Made by a program: the position numbers and the translations under genes
Shown: positions 34,500-47,030 of the stretch, piece after piece
Position numbering within the stretch: position 1 is the stretch's first letter
Layout of the letters: every line of letters starts with the position of its first letter
Assembly: GCA_008638375.1 (NCBI GenBank)
Contig: CM018032.1
Coordinates: 35,907,251-35,971,250, forward strand
Direction: 5' to 3'
Length of the DNA: 64,000 nucleotides
DNA from: Nyssa sinensis
Lineage: Eukaryota > Streptophyta > Magnoliopsida > Cornales > Nyssaceae
The notes under the pieces: model-generated
Databases searched by the model: none
What the model saw: the letters and a program-made list of their open reading frames with translations, nothing else
Told to the model about the DNA's origin: nothing

Positions 34500-36196
34500 A
34501 TGGCCCCCAATCTCCGACCAAGGCAGAACGCTCAAAATCCTCAAAACTCTCAACGTCGGTCGCCTACCACACAAGCAAGAGGGCCGACGGTTGATCCCAT
34601 ACGACAAGAGATTGAGTCAATCAAACGACACAACGAACTAGTGCAAGAACAACTACTAACTATATCTAGAACTCTGGTAATGCTTACACGAAATCAAGCG
34701 ACGAATCCCCCAAGTCCGCCGGTCAATGCTGCTAAGGGAACACAACCCCCTATTATCACTGAGAATGAAGAGCCCCATGAGGAGGCTCTAAATAACCGGC
34801 CTGGGCGCCCCCAAGGTGTTGCTCACGTCGGCAGAGATCCACAGCCATCAGCAGCCCCGGGCTGGGGAACGCCAGCCTTTGTCCCTGACATCTATTACCG
34901 AAGCACTACTAGAGCCCCAACTCCAAGAGCTTTGGGAGCTCATTCGGCACCACAGGAGCCTCAGCCCCAAGCAGCACCAATCCCTCCAGCTCGGGACCCT
35001 CGGAACCCTCCTCCGTCCGTGGGACATGCTTAGCCCGACTACCCAGAAACTGAGGCTATAAGGCAAGGTTCACAAGAAGTCCGGCCTAGAGACCCACGGA
35101 GGGTCAAAGAAGTTGCATAATCTATGGACCGAACAGTAGCTGTGAGGGGTGCCCAAAACCCTCCAGAGTAGGATGAGTTGGCCAGGCTGCTCGGAAGACT
35201 TTCCACCCCATTCACTCCTACCATCATGTCAAAAGAAAGACCGAGGAAGTTCGTTGTGCCAAAATTCACCCTATATGATGGGACTGGAGACCCAAGAGAT
35301 CATCTATCGCACTACCAGCACACGATGGCCCTTCACGGGGCCTCCGATGCCTTTATGTGCCGAACTTTCATTACCAGCTTGAAAGGTACTGCCCTAAAAT
35401 GGTTCCACCACCTCCCGCCGAACTCAATTACCGGCTTCTGTGAGCTCGGTAGGCAATTCCTGGATAGGTTCATGATGAGTAGAAGGCTCAAAGGGGACCC
35501 GAGTTCTTGCTAAATGTCAAACAGGCTAAGGAAGAGTCCCTCAGAGCTTACATTGCACGCTTTAATGCCGAACTCACGAAGATTACCTACTGCAGCCCAG
35601 GTTTCCTCGTAGCTGCCTTAACTTCTGGTCTTGCTCACGGTGACTTTAGAGATTCCTTGACAAAGAGCCTTCCTGCCGACATGGTGGCATTAATGGACCG
35701 GGCCAGGAAGTATATCAACTTGGAGGAAGCTAACCGCACGTCCCAAAAGGGCAAGGAGCAAACCCAGAGGGACAATCCGAAAAGGGAAGATCATAAGAAG
35801 GACGACCATAAAAGGGACCCTAGCAAGAAGAGGGCCAGGAGTCCAGAAAAGAGAACAGCACCCAGGGCTGTTTATAATTTCGGACCAAGGGAGTTTACTA
35901 ACTTTACCCCTTTGAACACTACGCTGGCTCAGGTACTTCGACAGATCCGAGATCGAGAAAACCTAAGATGGCCAGAACCAATTAAAGGAGATCCCAGCCT
36001 TCGGGACCAAGATAAATATTGCAATTTCCATAAAGATCATGGGCATACGACTAACTCATGCAGGTCCCTTAGATATGAGGTTGAGCAGCTCATAAAGAAA
36101 GGACGTCTTTTGGAGTTCATTAAGCAGGATGGGAGGCAGAACCCCCACGAAGACAAGCCTCAACAACGGACAGACCAGAGGCCTGAGCAAAGATAA
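34500..36196 (+). pseudogene. Tat copy 1 gag
   Basis: Capsid/nucleocapsid precursor. It starts at the ATG of CCATGGCCCC. An N-terminal proline-rich region is followed by a capsid block (HYQHTMALHGASDAF, KWFHHLPP), a Lys/Arg-rich linker and a single zinc knuckle with C-x3-H and GH-x4-C spacing (YCNFHKDHGHTTNSC). Breaks: TAG at 35031-35033, TAA near 35118, TAG at 35169-35171 and a frameshift near 35505. Copy 2 reads through at some of these with CAG, so they are decay, not programmed signals. Confidence 0.85.
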
Positions 36197-36280
36197 GAGC
36201 AGAGGGAAGGACGAAATGAGCCTCAAAGGCAGAACAACCATGTCATTTACGTACTCCATGCAGACTCCCCTATTACAGAA

Positions 36281-36907
36281 ATGTCAAACAGAGCAAGGAA
36301 GAGGTATGCCCGGGAGGCCAGGGTGGCCCCAGATGTATTACAGATCACCAACGTTGAAAAAAGGCTCAAACCAGAACCAGAGATTCAGTTCACAGAACGG
36401 GATCTAGCCAGAGTACACTGCCCTCACAGTGATGCCCTCGTCATCACTCTTAAGGTTGCCAACTTCGAGATCAAAAGAGTTCTGGTTGACACCGGCAGCT
36501 CCGTTAATATACTGTTCTATGAGCCACTCAAACAGATGAAGATTGACCACAACAGCATCAAGCCTACCACCGCCGTAATGGCAGCATTTGATGGTAACCT
36601 CAGTACCCCATTGGGAAGAATCGACCTGCCTACTACTGTAGGGGAAGGTGAAGAACAGAAAACCACCATCTCAGAATACATGGTGTTGAATATGAAATCT
36701 CCCTACAATGTCATAATTGGGAGACCATGGCTACATCAGATAGGGGCTGTTACCTCAACCCTTTACCAATGTTTGAAGTATGTCCACAATCAGAATGTTT
36801 ACTATGTCAGAGGGTGCCAGCCGACTTCTCGGGAATGCCATGCCATGCCATTGCACTCAAGGAGAGGATTACCAAATAGCAATTACAGTATGCTCGGGAC
36901 TGTGTAG
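36281..36907 (+). pseudogene. Tat copy 1 retroviral-type aspartic protease
   Basis: Polyprotein-processing protease. The catalytic DTGSS lies in RVLVDTGSSVNILFYEPL, and IIGRPWLH follows at the usual distance. This stretch is itself open (208 codons) and is the best preserved part of the polyprotein, but the gag upstream and pol downstream are broken, so it cannot be made as part of a normal polyprotein. Confidence 0.85.
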
Positions 36908-37149
36908 ATCCAATTCTCTCCCACAGTCCCGAGGAAGAAGGTTGCCCTTCCAGAATTGAGGAACCCCTAAGTCCAAGAAGACGGGACAGTAGGGCCAAAC
37001 CCATTGGGGAGCCCATCAAAGTATTAGTCAGCTCGGAATCAGAGGGGCGCTATTTGTACATTGGTCCAGACCTGACACATGCCGAGTAAGAGAAGATAAT
37101 CAAGTTTCTGAAAGACAAGCTCTCTGTATTTGCGTGGGAAACCAAAGAT

Positions 37150-38335
37150 ATGGAGGGTATAGATCCAAACCTCATAACTCACAAACTGATGGTAGATCCA
37201 GACTACCCACCAGTAAGACAAAAAAGAAGGCCGCTAGCTCTAAAGCGGCATCAGATCATAAACGAGGAGGTCCAGAGGCTGCTTGAAGCCAAGATGATAC
37301 GTGAAGTATTCTACCCAGACTAGCTGGCCAATACCGTTCTGGTTAAAAAGAAAAATGGCAAGTGGAGGGTCTGCGTTGACTATATAGACCTCAATAAAGC
37401 TTGCCCCAAAGACAGCTTTCCACTACCAAGGATAGACCAGCTAGTTGACGCTACTGCAAGGCACAAACTCATGAGTTTTATAGATGCCTATTCTGAGTAT
37501 AACCAAATCCAGATGTACCCTCTAGACCAGGAGAAGACAGCCTTCATAACCGAATGAGGTCTCTATTGCTACAGAGTGATGTCGTTCGGTTTGAAGAATA
37601 CTGGGGCCACATACCAACGGTTGGTCAATAAGATGTTTAGTTCACTGCTCGGCAATACCATGGAGGTGTACATTGATGACATACTGGTCAAAAGTTTGTA
37701 GAAAGGTAGCCACCTACAGTACTTCTCCCAGACCTTCGATATCCAGAGACAGCACAAGATGAAACTCAATCCCTCAAAATGTATCTTCGGAGTGACGAAG
37801 GGAAAATTCCTGGGATACATTGTCTCTTAGAGGGGTATCGAAGCAGACCCCACTCAGATCCGAGCTCTGATTAGACTGGAGTTACCAAAAACCAAGAAAG
37901 ACATTCAGGCACTGAATGGCAGAATCGCAGCACTGAGTGTGTTTATCTCCAAGTCCACTGATCGTTGCCTACCCTTTTTCAGAGCTTTAAAAGGTAACAA
38001 AGCTTTACAATGGACGGAAGAATGTGAGAAAGCTTTTCAAGAACTGAAGGAGTACCTTGCCTTTCTAGAGCTCCTATCAAAACCAGTCCAAGGGGAAAAG
38101 CTACTCCTCTACCTCGTAGTCTCTGAGAACACGGTTAGCTCCGCACTAGTCAGACAGGACAGGGGAGTACAAAGGCTCATATTCTACGTTAATAGGGCAT
38201 TGCTCGACACAGAAAAGAGATACCCAAAGGTTGAGAAGGTGGCCTTCGCTTTGGTAATATCAGCTCAAAAACTCCGACCTTATTTCCAAGTTCATCCAAT
38301 GAAATCCCAACCGCTTATCCCCTGAGGTCGATATT
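37150..38335 (+). pseudogene. Tat copy 1 reverse transcriptase and RNase H
   Basis: RT blocks in order: KKKNGKWRVCVDY, DLNKACPKDSFPLPRIDQL, SFIDAYSEYNQI, MSFGLKN and the catalytic YIDDILVKS; then RNase H with LIFYVNRALLDTEKRYPKVE. The YIDD box is intact. Stops at 37321-37323 (TGG to TAG), 37556-37558 (CGA to TGA), 37698-37700 and 37828-37830, and a frame change near 38290-38330, kill it. Role in life: synthesis of element cDNA in cytoplasmic particles. Confidence 0.88.
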
Positions 38336-38375
38336 AAGGAAACCTGAGGTTTCAGGAAGATTAGTAAAGTGGTCT

Positions 38376-38987
38376 GTGGAGTTAGGAGAATTTGACATAT
38401 CATATGTACCACAGAATTCCATCAAGGGACAAGCTTTGGCAGATTTCGTTGCTGAGTTCACCCCGGCACTTCAGGACAAGGCACAGCTCTTTGAAACTTC
38501 AGGGACGTGGCAGCTCTATATTGATGGGTCATCAACGGATCAGGGTTTTGGAGTGGGCTTGGTATTACAGTCCCCTGACGGGTTCTTATCAGAAAAAGCA
38601 GTTAGCCAGGGATTCAAAGCTTCCAACAATGAAGCAGAATACGAAGCCCTAATCCTAAGCATGAAGTTGGCTCTGGAATGCGAGGTTCAAAACCTTAAAG
38701 TCTTCTCAGATTTCCAATTGGTGGTAAGCCAAGTCCTGGGAGAATTCTCCATTAAAGATGATAGGATGCTTCGGTATTCCGAACTCGTAAACTTCTTGAA
38801 GCACTCCTTCCAGATGTTCTCTATCCAGAAAATAGAAAGAAGCCAAAATTGCAAAGCAGATGCTTTGGCAAACATGGCATCCCGCATAAAGTCAGAAAGA
38901 AACTCTACAATAAAAATTTCCTACAAACCAAAACCCAGCATAGAGGAAGCCCAAGTTGCCCAAATTGCTGAACAGCCCCAGAACTAG
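38376..38987 (+). pseudogene. Tat copy 1 second (archaeal-type) RNase H
   Basis: Contains LYIDGSSTDQGFGVGLVL and NNEAEYEALI, the signature of the extra RNase H that marks the Tat clade. The 203-codon stretch is open and ends with TAG at 38985-38987 before integrase. The catalytic D of YIDGS and E of NEAEYEA are present. Confidence 0.85.
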
Positions 38988-40220
38988 ATGACCCCAATCC
39001 TCCAGTACTTGGAATCAAGGCTCCTCCTAGAACATAAAAACAAAGCAAGGAGAATCCGAATCAGAGCAGCTCGGTACCTGATCCTGAACAATAAGCTTTA
39101 CAGAAGGTCGTACTCTCAACCCCTATTGAAATGCCTAACTCCAGAAGAATCTCAATATATCTTGGCTGAAATACACGAAAGAATTTGTGGAAACCATAAT
39201 GGGGGCAGAACAATAGCTCCCCGAGCTCTAACACGAGGCTATTATTGGCCTAGTATGCTAAAGCAGGCTAAGGAGTACGTCCAGAAGTGCGACAAATGCC
39301 AAAGGTTTGCTCCATATCAACACTAGCCTCATCACGAGCTCATCCCAATTACCAGCCCTTGGCCCTTTGCTCAGTGGGGGATGGACATTGTGGGCCCATT
39401 ACTTAAAGCCCCACCAAACAGGAAGTATCTTTTGGTAGCCATTGACTACTTCTCTAAATGGGCTGAAGCATAACCTCTAACATATATCACAGAGAAGGAA
39501 GTTGAAAACTTCACCTAGAAAAACATTGTTTGCAGGTTCGGGACACCGCGCGTAATCCTATCTGATAATGGGACGCAGTTTACTGGTAAAGTCTTCAAGA
39601 AATTTTGTGAAAATCTCAACATCAGACAACATTTTGCCTCTTCGGGCCATCCACAAGCAAATGGGCAAGCAGAGGTCACCAACCGAACGATCCTTGATGC
39701 ATTAAAGAAAAGGTTGGAATAGGCCAAAGGAAAGTGGGTGGAGGAACTTCCTGGGGTTCTTTGGGCCTACAGAACAACCAGAAGAACTCCCACCTCTAAA
39801 ACTCCCTTCTCACTGGCCTATGGTACAGAAGTAGTAATCTTGGTAGAGATCGGTATGCCAACTTTAAGGACTAAAGCCTTCGAACAAGAGTCCAATGATC
39901 AGCAGCTCGCAAAAAATTTGGATTTGCTTGAAGAAAAAAGAGATCAAGCCAGAATCAAGATGGAAACCTATCAGCAGAAAATGGTCAACAACTCCAAAGT
40001 GGGGCTCAGGACGGTCAGCTTTCAAGTTGGGGACCTTGTCTTGAGAAGAGCTTTTCCAAACACCAAGGATCCCACTATGGGGAAGCTGTCACACAACTGG
40101 GAAGGCCCCTATAGAATGACAAAGGTTGTTAGGCCTACCACTTACTAGCTAGAAGACATGGCTAGGAAATCTATTCCTAGACCTTGGAATGTAGAACATT
40201 TACGGAAGTATTATCAATAA
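38988..40220 (+). pseudogene. Tat copy 1 integrase
   Basis: Zinc finger with H-x-H (EIHERICGNH) and CDKCQ; core with MDIVGPLL, LSDNGTQF and NGQAEVTNRT, so all three acidic residues (D, D, E) are present in the reading. Stops at 39324-39326, 39471-39473, 39516-39518, 39720-39722 and 40146-40148. The last shared codon is TAA at 40218-40220. Confidence 0.85.
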
Positions 40221-40252
40221 AGGTTTTTCTTTCTTTTCAATACCTCCACAAA

Positions 40253-40672
40253 GTGTTCATCTCTAATGCACAGACCTTCAGAGTCGGGTCCATCTCTAAT
40301 GCACAGATTTCAGAGTCTGTTCCATCTCTAATGCACAAACCTTTAGAGTCTGGTCCATCTCTAAATACACAACCTTTCAGAGTCTGGTCCATCTCTAATG
40401 CACAGACCTTCAGAGTTTGGTCCATCTCTAATGCACAGACCTTCAGAGTCTGGTCCATCTCTAATGTATAGACCTTCAGAGTCTGGTTCATCTCTAATGC
40501 ACAGACCTTCAGAGTCTGGTCCATCTCTAATGTACAAACTTTCAGAGTCTGGTCCATCTCTAAATGCACAGACCTTCAGAGTTTAGTCCATCTCTAATGC
40601 ACAGACCTTCAGAGTCTGGTCCATCTCTAAATGCACAGACCTTCAGAGTCTGGTCCATCTCTTAAAAGTACA
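40253..40672. repeat. Hairpin-forming tandem repeat, about 32-bp unit, 13 copies
   Basis: Unit CTCTAATGCACAGACC followed by TTCAGAGTCTGGTCCAT. Each unit contains CAGAC and GTCTG around a 7-base loop, so the RNA or single strand could form a row of small hairpins. It lies just after the integrase stop. Copy 2 has about six units at 56752-56940. Confidence 0.9.
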
Positions 40673-42530
40673 GACCTCATAATCTGGTCCAGCAAGTATT
40701 CAGACCTGATGATTCAGTCCGTTTAAAGGCATCAAGTTCCGATATCTACAACTACTTTCCAACTATTATTGTTTACACAAGTATCCTAGATCGGCAGATC
40801 CTTAGAGCTGATTTTTAGATTACTTGGTTTATGTACTATCGAGCAACAGCACTACATTGCCTTAGCATCTGCAGCAGCTCAGAGTACTTCAATTCAAATC
40901 ACAAGTGTTATGTCTCTTTGGTCTACTCCCAGAACATACAAAACAGAACTATTGGTAAAAAGTAATTATCAGTAGTGCTCAGAAAGGTGTTTCAACTCCA
41001 AAAGAACACATCCAATCAAAAGGTACATCAGATTTCAAGAAAAGGGATCCAGTTTTATTGATAATCCATAAAGGTTACATCGGAACAAGAAGACTAGAAA
41101 AAGAAAAAAAACAAATACACAGAAGCTACAACAATTTCAGGCAAAACGTTGTTTTGTTCTGCAACAGCATGTCTATCTTCCTCGAATCTTTCTGGTACAG
41201 GGGAAAAAGTTCAAAGTTCCACACCACCATTACCGTCGTCACCGGCTTCCATTTGAAAGGAAGGAACCCTAAACCCCAATTTGCATCGTACCTAGGCCAT
41301 TTCATCATCACTGTCATTGGTATCAATACCAACGGAGGATGAAGGCTCTAGGTCTCAGGAAACCTCCATTCTCCACCTTCGTTTTCCTCAAGTTCGGCAT
41401 GACACCCAAGCTGGCTTGGGCAAGGGTCTCTACCAAGACACAAAGGAGAGGAGGCATCCCACATTCATCTTCATCACCAGTACTCTAAGCCTCGGTTGAA
41501 TCAAGGAGGGTCCACCTCCAAACAGAGAGATCTCGACCGGATACTAATATGGACAAGAAGATCTTCACCTCCTCTAATCCTTCCTTGGAGACCAAATCAA
41601 AGGGAAGGATAATTTTTGGCCATAGTTTAATCATTCCCAACTTGGACTGAAAATCATCAATCATCTCCGAACAAACAGCATCTTCTAAGGACATTTGATT
41701 CCCTCCGACGGGAAAACAATTTGGAAGCAACAAATCTTAGTTAAGCGCATGCCCTTCTCTCATATATATAGACCCTTGAAGTCCAAAGACCATCCATCTG
41801 AACCGTCGCAACGGTTAAGGGAAAGGTTGGCCTCAAAAACTCCAAAGACAGCTGTATAATAAATGACGCATTAAACCATTCTCTTGGAATGCTAAGAGAC
41901 AGGATGTAGAATTTCCCCAAACGTACAACCTTAGTTAAGCGCCGAAGCTTCTAAAATGATGAAATATGCAGAGTCTGGTCCATTTTTAATATACAAGCCT
42001 CCTATCCTATATACAAACCTTCCAGTCTTATCTATTCCTTGACGGGCCACGTGTATAACAAAAGACTAATAGCTCTGATGTATTCCAATCCTAGTCTTGG
42101 AGACTTTTAAACAAAAGTTTCAATCATCAGAGTAATTATCACAAGCCACTCAGCTATTTTTACAAGTCTTTGGTTCAGAACAATCTGCTTCGAAAATCTT
42201 CAGAGTTTGCTTCCACTTTATGTGATACGAGATCAATATTGGGTCCCTACTCATCTGATTATGTTTGTTTTCTTATCTTATTATGATGAGATAGTCAGAG
42301 TTAATCTTCAATCACTGTTTTATTGCAAGTAATAAAGCCCAGAAGGCAACTGTTAACTGTTAAAAAGCTGATCTGACATGCAATGGGTTCAGAGTAGCTA
42401 TACTTGCAACAAAATTCACAAAGAGCAAGGACACAAGAAAGATCTGAAGAAAAAGACAAAAACATTTAAAAGCCTGTTTCATTAAACAATTATGGTCCAG
42501 TACATTGGAGGTTCAAAAATAGCAAAATAT
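40673..42530 (+). other. Tat copy 1 3' non-coding region
   Basis: About 1.9 kb between the tandem repeat and the end of the opposite-strand gene. It matches copy 2 (56941-58870). No conserved frame is shared by both copies. Confidence 0.6.
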
Positions 42531-42537
42531 ACATATT

Positions 42538-44472
42538 CTAAGCCTGATCAGCAAGAGCAGGCTTAACGGCGGGGGAAGGATCAGCAGGAGCGACATCAAC
42601 CACTCCGTTTGGAACGGCAGCTTTAGAAGGATTTGTAGGAGGAACATCAATCACTTTGCTCGAAACGGCAGCTTCGGGAGGGTTAACCTTAGGAGGCACA
42701 ATCGAAGATATGTCGAAATCAGGAAATTTGGCAAAGAACCTAGATCGGAAGTTGTTGAAGCCAAACATGATCAGGTTATTGGCCATCCCTTCAAGTTCCA
42801 TCTTCATTTCCGTCTCATTCTCTAGCTTGGCCTGCTCAACTGCGTCCTCAAGCTTTTGGTGATAGAGGTACCGTATGCCGTCCATCTCCCCCTAGAGTCT
42901 CGCTGCCTCCTGAACATGAAGATTCTTTTCTGACTCCATGACGGCCAGAGAATTCTGGGACTCTTTCAGCCTCTCCATAGCTTCGTGAGCCTCAGACTTG
43001 GCAATACCGAGCTGAAGCCTCACCTTGTCCAGCTTAGCCTGGAGCTTGTCAACTTCTTCTAAAGCTGGAGAGACCTCCGTCAGAGCAGAGAGGGTATACA
43101 AGGTTTGCAGTATACAGAGCAAACAGTTCAGTATCTAGTTGAAAACACTTAAAAAAAGGAAAAGAAATAGGGACCCGAAGAACTTACTTTAACTTGAAGA
43201 GAAGCCAGATCAGCTAGAAGCTTCTCTGGCTTCTGTGGCTTAAGTTTGAGGGAGCCTTTGGCCCACAAGTCCCTCAGAACCTTCTTGGCCGCCTGGTTAA
43301 CAGCACCAGGGGCCACCAAAGTTGACACCCCCTTGCCCGTTTGTTTAGATGGGGCTGGGGGGACCATGGAGATAGGGGAAGGTTCCTCCCTCTCCCCCGC
43401 GGAAGGCTAAGGAGAGTTCGAGAGTAATCTCCTCCTTTTTGTTTAGAGGGGAAGGTCTACTGGGGAAGGAGCCCCCCCACTACTGCAGATGAAGATGGCT
43501 CAATCTCCCACCTAGCCATTAGACCTTTCGTTAGCTCCTCTACACGGCCCTTGGCAGCCATTAAGTTCTTAGAGTTAACAATGACGGAATAGTCTCAGTT
43601 GCTGGGTCGTAAGAGCTTTTTGTATTGCTACTGGAGCGCGAGAGTGAAGCTCGGCCTCTTCCACACACTCCTATCTGCACAAGAAAAAACAAACTTAATC
43701 AGCTCGGCAATTGATGCACGAAACAAAGTCAAAGCAGTCATTGAAAAAATTGGGTCTCACCCTTTGGCCCAGTGGTTCAAGGAAATGTTAAGAAGTGGTC
43801 TTGGAAGTCCTCATATTCCTATCCTCCTTTTATGAAGAAATACCACTTTTTCCAGGTCTTATTGGAAGAGGGCACGGAAGAAAGGGGTTTGAACCCACTG
43901 TCAAAAGACATATAATAAAGGCCTTCCGACCTCATGTATTTTAGATCCATATTACTACGGATCAAGTCAAGAGACACGTCAACATCACTCAGATGCCCTA
44001 ACACTATGAAGCTTAACAAATGCCCCCAACTATTGAGATTGAGGTCTACAGCGCAAAGGTTAAACCAGCAAAAAAATTGTTTCACAAGGTCGGGAAGAGG
44101 GAGTGTCAATCCCATTTCAAACCAAGCTAAATAAACACAAATTTCTCCCGCTCTAACATCGCGTGGGCAATCCAGAGCGTCCGAAACCCTAAAAGTAACA
44201 TTCGAAGGGAGATTGTACTTCTCCCACAACTCTGCTAGCATACTCTCAGTGATTGCACTCTCACCCTCCTCTCTACGAGCGGGCCGACCAGAGGTCTCTC
44301 CAGCCTTGTTTGGGGATTCCTCAAATGCGTCAACTATCCTAACCTCCGGACTGGAGGGAGGCTCTACCAACCTATTTTCAGCATTATCAATAGAAGGAAG
44401 GTTCGCAAGTTGAAATTGAGTAATTGTCCTAGAAGAGCTTCATGAACCAGAAGGTGACCCAGGGCCAGACAT
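42538..44472 (-). pseudogene. Tat copy 1 opposite-strand spliced gene (PF04195-like plus coiled coil)
   Basis: Reads against the element. Start ATG at 44470-44472, stop TAG at 42538-42540. The N-terminal part contains LAELWEKYNLPSNVTFRV, VYLAWFEMGLTLPLPDLVK and WKKWYFFIKG, the pattern of the plant 'putative gypsy-type transposon' domain (PF04195). After an 86-bp intron (43675-43760, GTGAGA...GTGCAG) comes VWKRPS.., then a Lys-rich segment, then after a second intron a heptad-rich coiled coil (VDKLQAKLDKVRLQLG and onward) and a Pro/Val-rich tail. Breaks: an early TGA near 44443 and loss of the second acceptor AG (reads AA where copy 2 has AG, near 43104-43106). Function unknown; extra antisense frames are known in Tat-clade elements. 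Confidence 0.75.
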
Positions 44473-44867
44473 GGGGAACAAAAGAAAAATGACAAAGTAA
44501 AGAAGAGAGAACAGTAAACTGGGCTAAAAATCGAACCTGAAATCAAGTAAGGAAAGGAAAGCTACGAGCAACGGATATGCTTCGACCTTCAAAATACGTC
44601 AATCAGCGACGGAAGAATTTCTGATACAGTAGAAGCAAGTGCAGAAGAAAGGCGTAAAAAGTCATTTCCCCCTCTTTATATACATATTCAAAATATGAGC
44701 CTCCCAAGCCGAGTCGGCATGATGGTTGAGGGTAATGATGGCCTCTCAAATATCGGCTACGCAATAAATGACCCATCAAACCGACGTCTTGGAAAGTGGA
44801 GAGACAAAACGTGTGACTCTTCATAAAGCCCATAGCCCTAGTTACACCCTAGGCCCTAACTAAGGCT

Positions 44868-44882
44868 CGGGGGGGAAGTAGC
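44868..44882 (+). other. Tat copy 1 polypurine tract
   Basis: The GGGGGGGAAGTAGC purine run directly precedes the 3' LTR and would prime plus-strand synthesis. Confidence 0.75.
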
Positions 44883-45482
44883 TGACATACCACAAACCGA
44901 CACACCAATCATCTTGAAACACGTGTGCTTACGGGTATGATAAAACTCGATCAATCAGAGTAGGATAAAACTCGATCAATCAGAGCAAGATAAAACTCGA
45001 TCATCCAGAACAAGCGAAACCTTCAGAGCACTCTCAAACATTTATCCTCCAGAGCTCATGCTCTGAACAATATTTACTCAGAGCATTCCGCATGGTTCAG
45101 ACCTTGTATTTCCTTAACATCTGCCGACCAAAAAATAAGGAAACAGTCTTTTACAAGGAAACTGTCACACATGGTTATCTCTATTTCGATACAATGTCCA
45201 ACAAGGTAACTGCAATCTCCGATGATCAAATCCCTATTTTCATGGCTCCGAATCCTAATCAACTTAGGAAGGTCACAGTTTATAAATTAAACCCTACAGG
45301 TACGCTTTATAGGGATGCTCATTCTTTGGCTTTCATTACGGTCTTTTCAATTCAATTTACTTACTTAAGCATCGGAGCGGCTACCGCCGGAGCCAATCCG
45401 GTGGTTCCTCTGATTCCTTCTTTTTGAGTGTTCTTCAGGTTGCGGGGCCCAGATTTCTTACGAGCCAAAAAGTGCAGAATCA
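44883..45482 (+). repeat. Tat copy 1, 3' LTR (600 bp)
   Basis: Starts TGACATACCACAAACCG and ends GTGCAGAATCA. It has three copies of the 24-bp U3 repeat, one more than the 5' LTR, which accounts for the 24-bp length difference. TATAAA at 45281-45286. An open frame equivalent to that of the 5' LTR is kept. Confidence 0.9.
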
Positions 45483-45487
45483 GAAAC

Positions 45488-46349
45488 AATTAATGTAATA
45501 AATTGGTGAGTTTTGACTTAGTTGATGGTTTAATTTTGAATCAAAGCAACTGATAACCATTTTGAATATTGACCAAGGGTTCAATTTTGAAGTGTAACAT
45601 AATAGTGTATTTGCTTCAATATAATGGATCTTAAAATGGGTGTTTTCAGATTTTAAAATGTATTTTATTTTATTTTTTTGATAAATTAAATGTTTAGTTT
45701 AATTTATGAATTACACTTTTTAAAATTATAATAAATTTAAAATAGACATTTTGATTAAACTAGTGAGAGAAACTTTCTAAACTGCTCTTTTATACGCTAG
45801 CGTCATTTAGAAAGTGTAACATGGTGTGCTTGTGAATCAAGCAGTCAAAGCGCGTTTTTCAAACGTTGGACGTAGGAAAGAAACCTTTGAAAATAAATAT
45901 AATCTTTGATTTTGAAGAGGTTATAAACTAAAAGAAACTTTGAATATATATATATATATAAGTCCACGTGTTTTCTTTTCTTTTCTTGTGTCCACGCCAT
46001 TGTTAATTCAGTCAAAAACTCTATTTGACATTGTTGATTCAATCATTGCAAGCCCTCATAGACGAGGCAGATCAACCATATAGAATTTAAACCAAAGTTC
46101 AAAACGCAAAACCCTAGTTCATCTCATCCTCACATATAACTAGTTTTTACTTAACAATTAATACAACTAGAATGATTATATATTAATTGAAGCAGGACAA
46201 ATACAGATTCTGACAAATAAGAACCGGATCTTACATAAACAAAACAAAATAAAATACTATTTGTAAAACAGAATTCACAGTATAGCAATTTATATAACTC
46301 GAAAAGAATATAAAGAATGAAAAAATAGTAATTGAACTTACAGATTTCT
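45488..46349. other. AT-rich spacer, no gene
   Basis: Contains a (TA)n run at about 45945-45961. No coding motif or defined element was recognised. Confidence 0.45.
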
Positions 46350-46594
46350 GTAAACCCAATATCTAGGCCAGTATATTATACTATATTCTTAAGATAGATT
46401 GTGCCCTCTTGTGGTTTGCACTTATGAGGTCTCTCGATCATTGATCCCAAAATATATTGATTGAAATCACACACAATAAAATCACAGTAAACTTGTTGGG
46501 CTTTTAACTATAGCTGAAGCGATTTCAAAAATTTATTTGAATATTTTTCTTTATATGAATCATACAATCTTGACAAAAGATGTTAGAATCACTT

Positions 46595-46783
46595 CCGTTT
46601 GTTTTTGTTTTCAAAAACAGTTTTCTAATTTTAAAACGCAGAATACGCATTTTAAAATATATATTTTTTAATTTTTTAAAATTTATATTATCATATCCAA
46701 ATATATTTTCACAATTTTTAAAAAATTAATTACAAAATTTTGAATATATTTTAAAAATTGTTTCTGAATCACAATCCAAACGA
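46595..46783. mobile_element. Small inverted-repeat element (MITE-like)
   Basis: The left end CCGTTTGTTTTTGTTTTC and the reverse complement of the right end CGTTTGGATTGTGATTC are alike for about 30 bases, with an AT-rich non-coding middle. A clean target duplication was not found. Confidence 0.45.
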
Positions 46784-47030
46784 ATTATTCTTGAAAATCT
46801 TAATTGTTGAAGAAGTTTTCTTGAAGAAATTGATATAATTTTCCTTTTCTTACCCTTGTAGATCTTCTCTCCTTTTTTCTCTATACAAGCCGTACGACAG
46901 AAAAGAGAGTGGTCTCTTCTTTTATTCTCTCATACGAAAATAATATATTAGTTTGTGTACAACTATTCCCTCTATATCACATATTTATAGAGGTTTGTAA
47001 AATTAGGGCAAAATGAGAGATATAGGGTCC

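Larger units (their letters stand above)
33848..45482 (+). mobile_element. Ty3/gypsy Tat-lineage retrotransposon, copy 1, full length, coding-dead
   Basis: 11.6 kb between two LTRs, flanked by GAAAC at 33843-33847 and 45483-45487. Order: LTR, PBS, gag, protease, RT, RNase H, second RNase H, integrase, tandem repeat, spliced gene on the opposite strand, PPT, LTR. The second RNase H between RNase H and integrase places it in the Tat clade (Tat/Ogre/Retand group). Every coding domain except the protease carries stops or frameshifts, so it is not autonomous. A sister copy lies at 50376-61774. Confidence 0.92.

Noticed and set aside
40253..40586. Frames with repeated FRVWSISNAQT / ESGPSLM peptides
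   Set aside because: Repeat-unit translations on both strands downstream of the integrase stop; not conserved in frame in copy 2.
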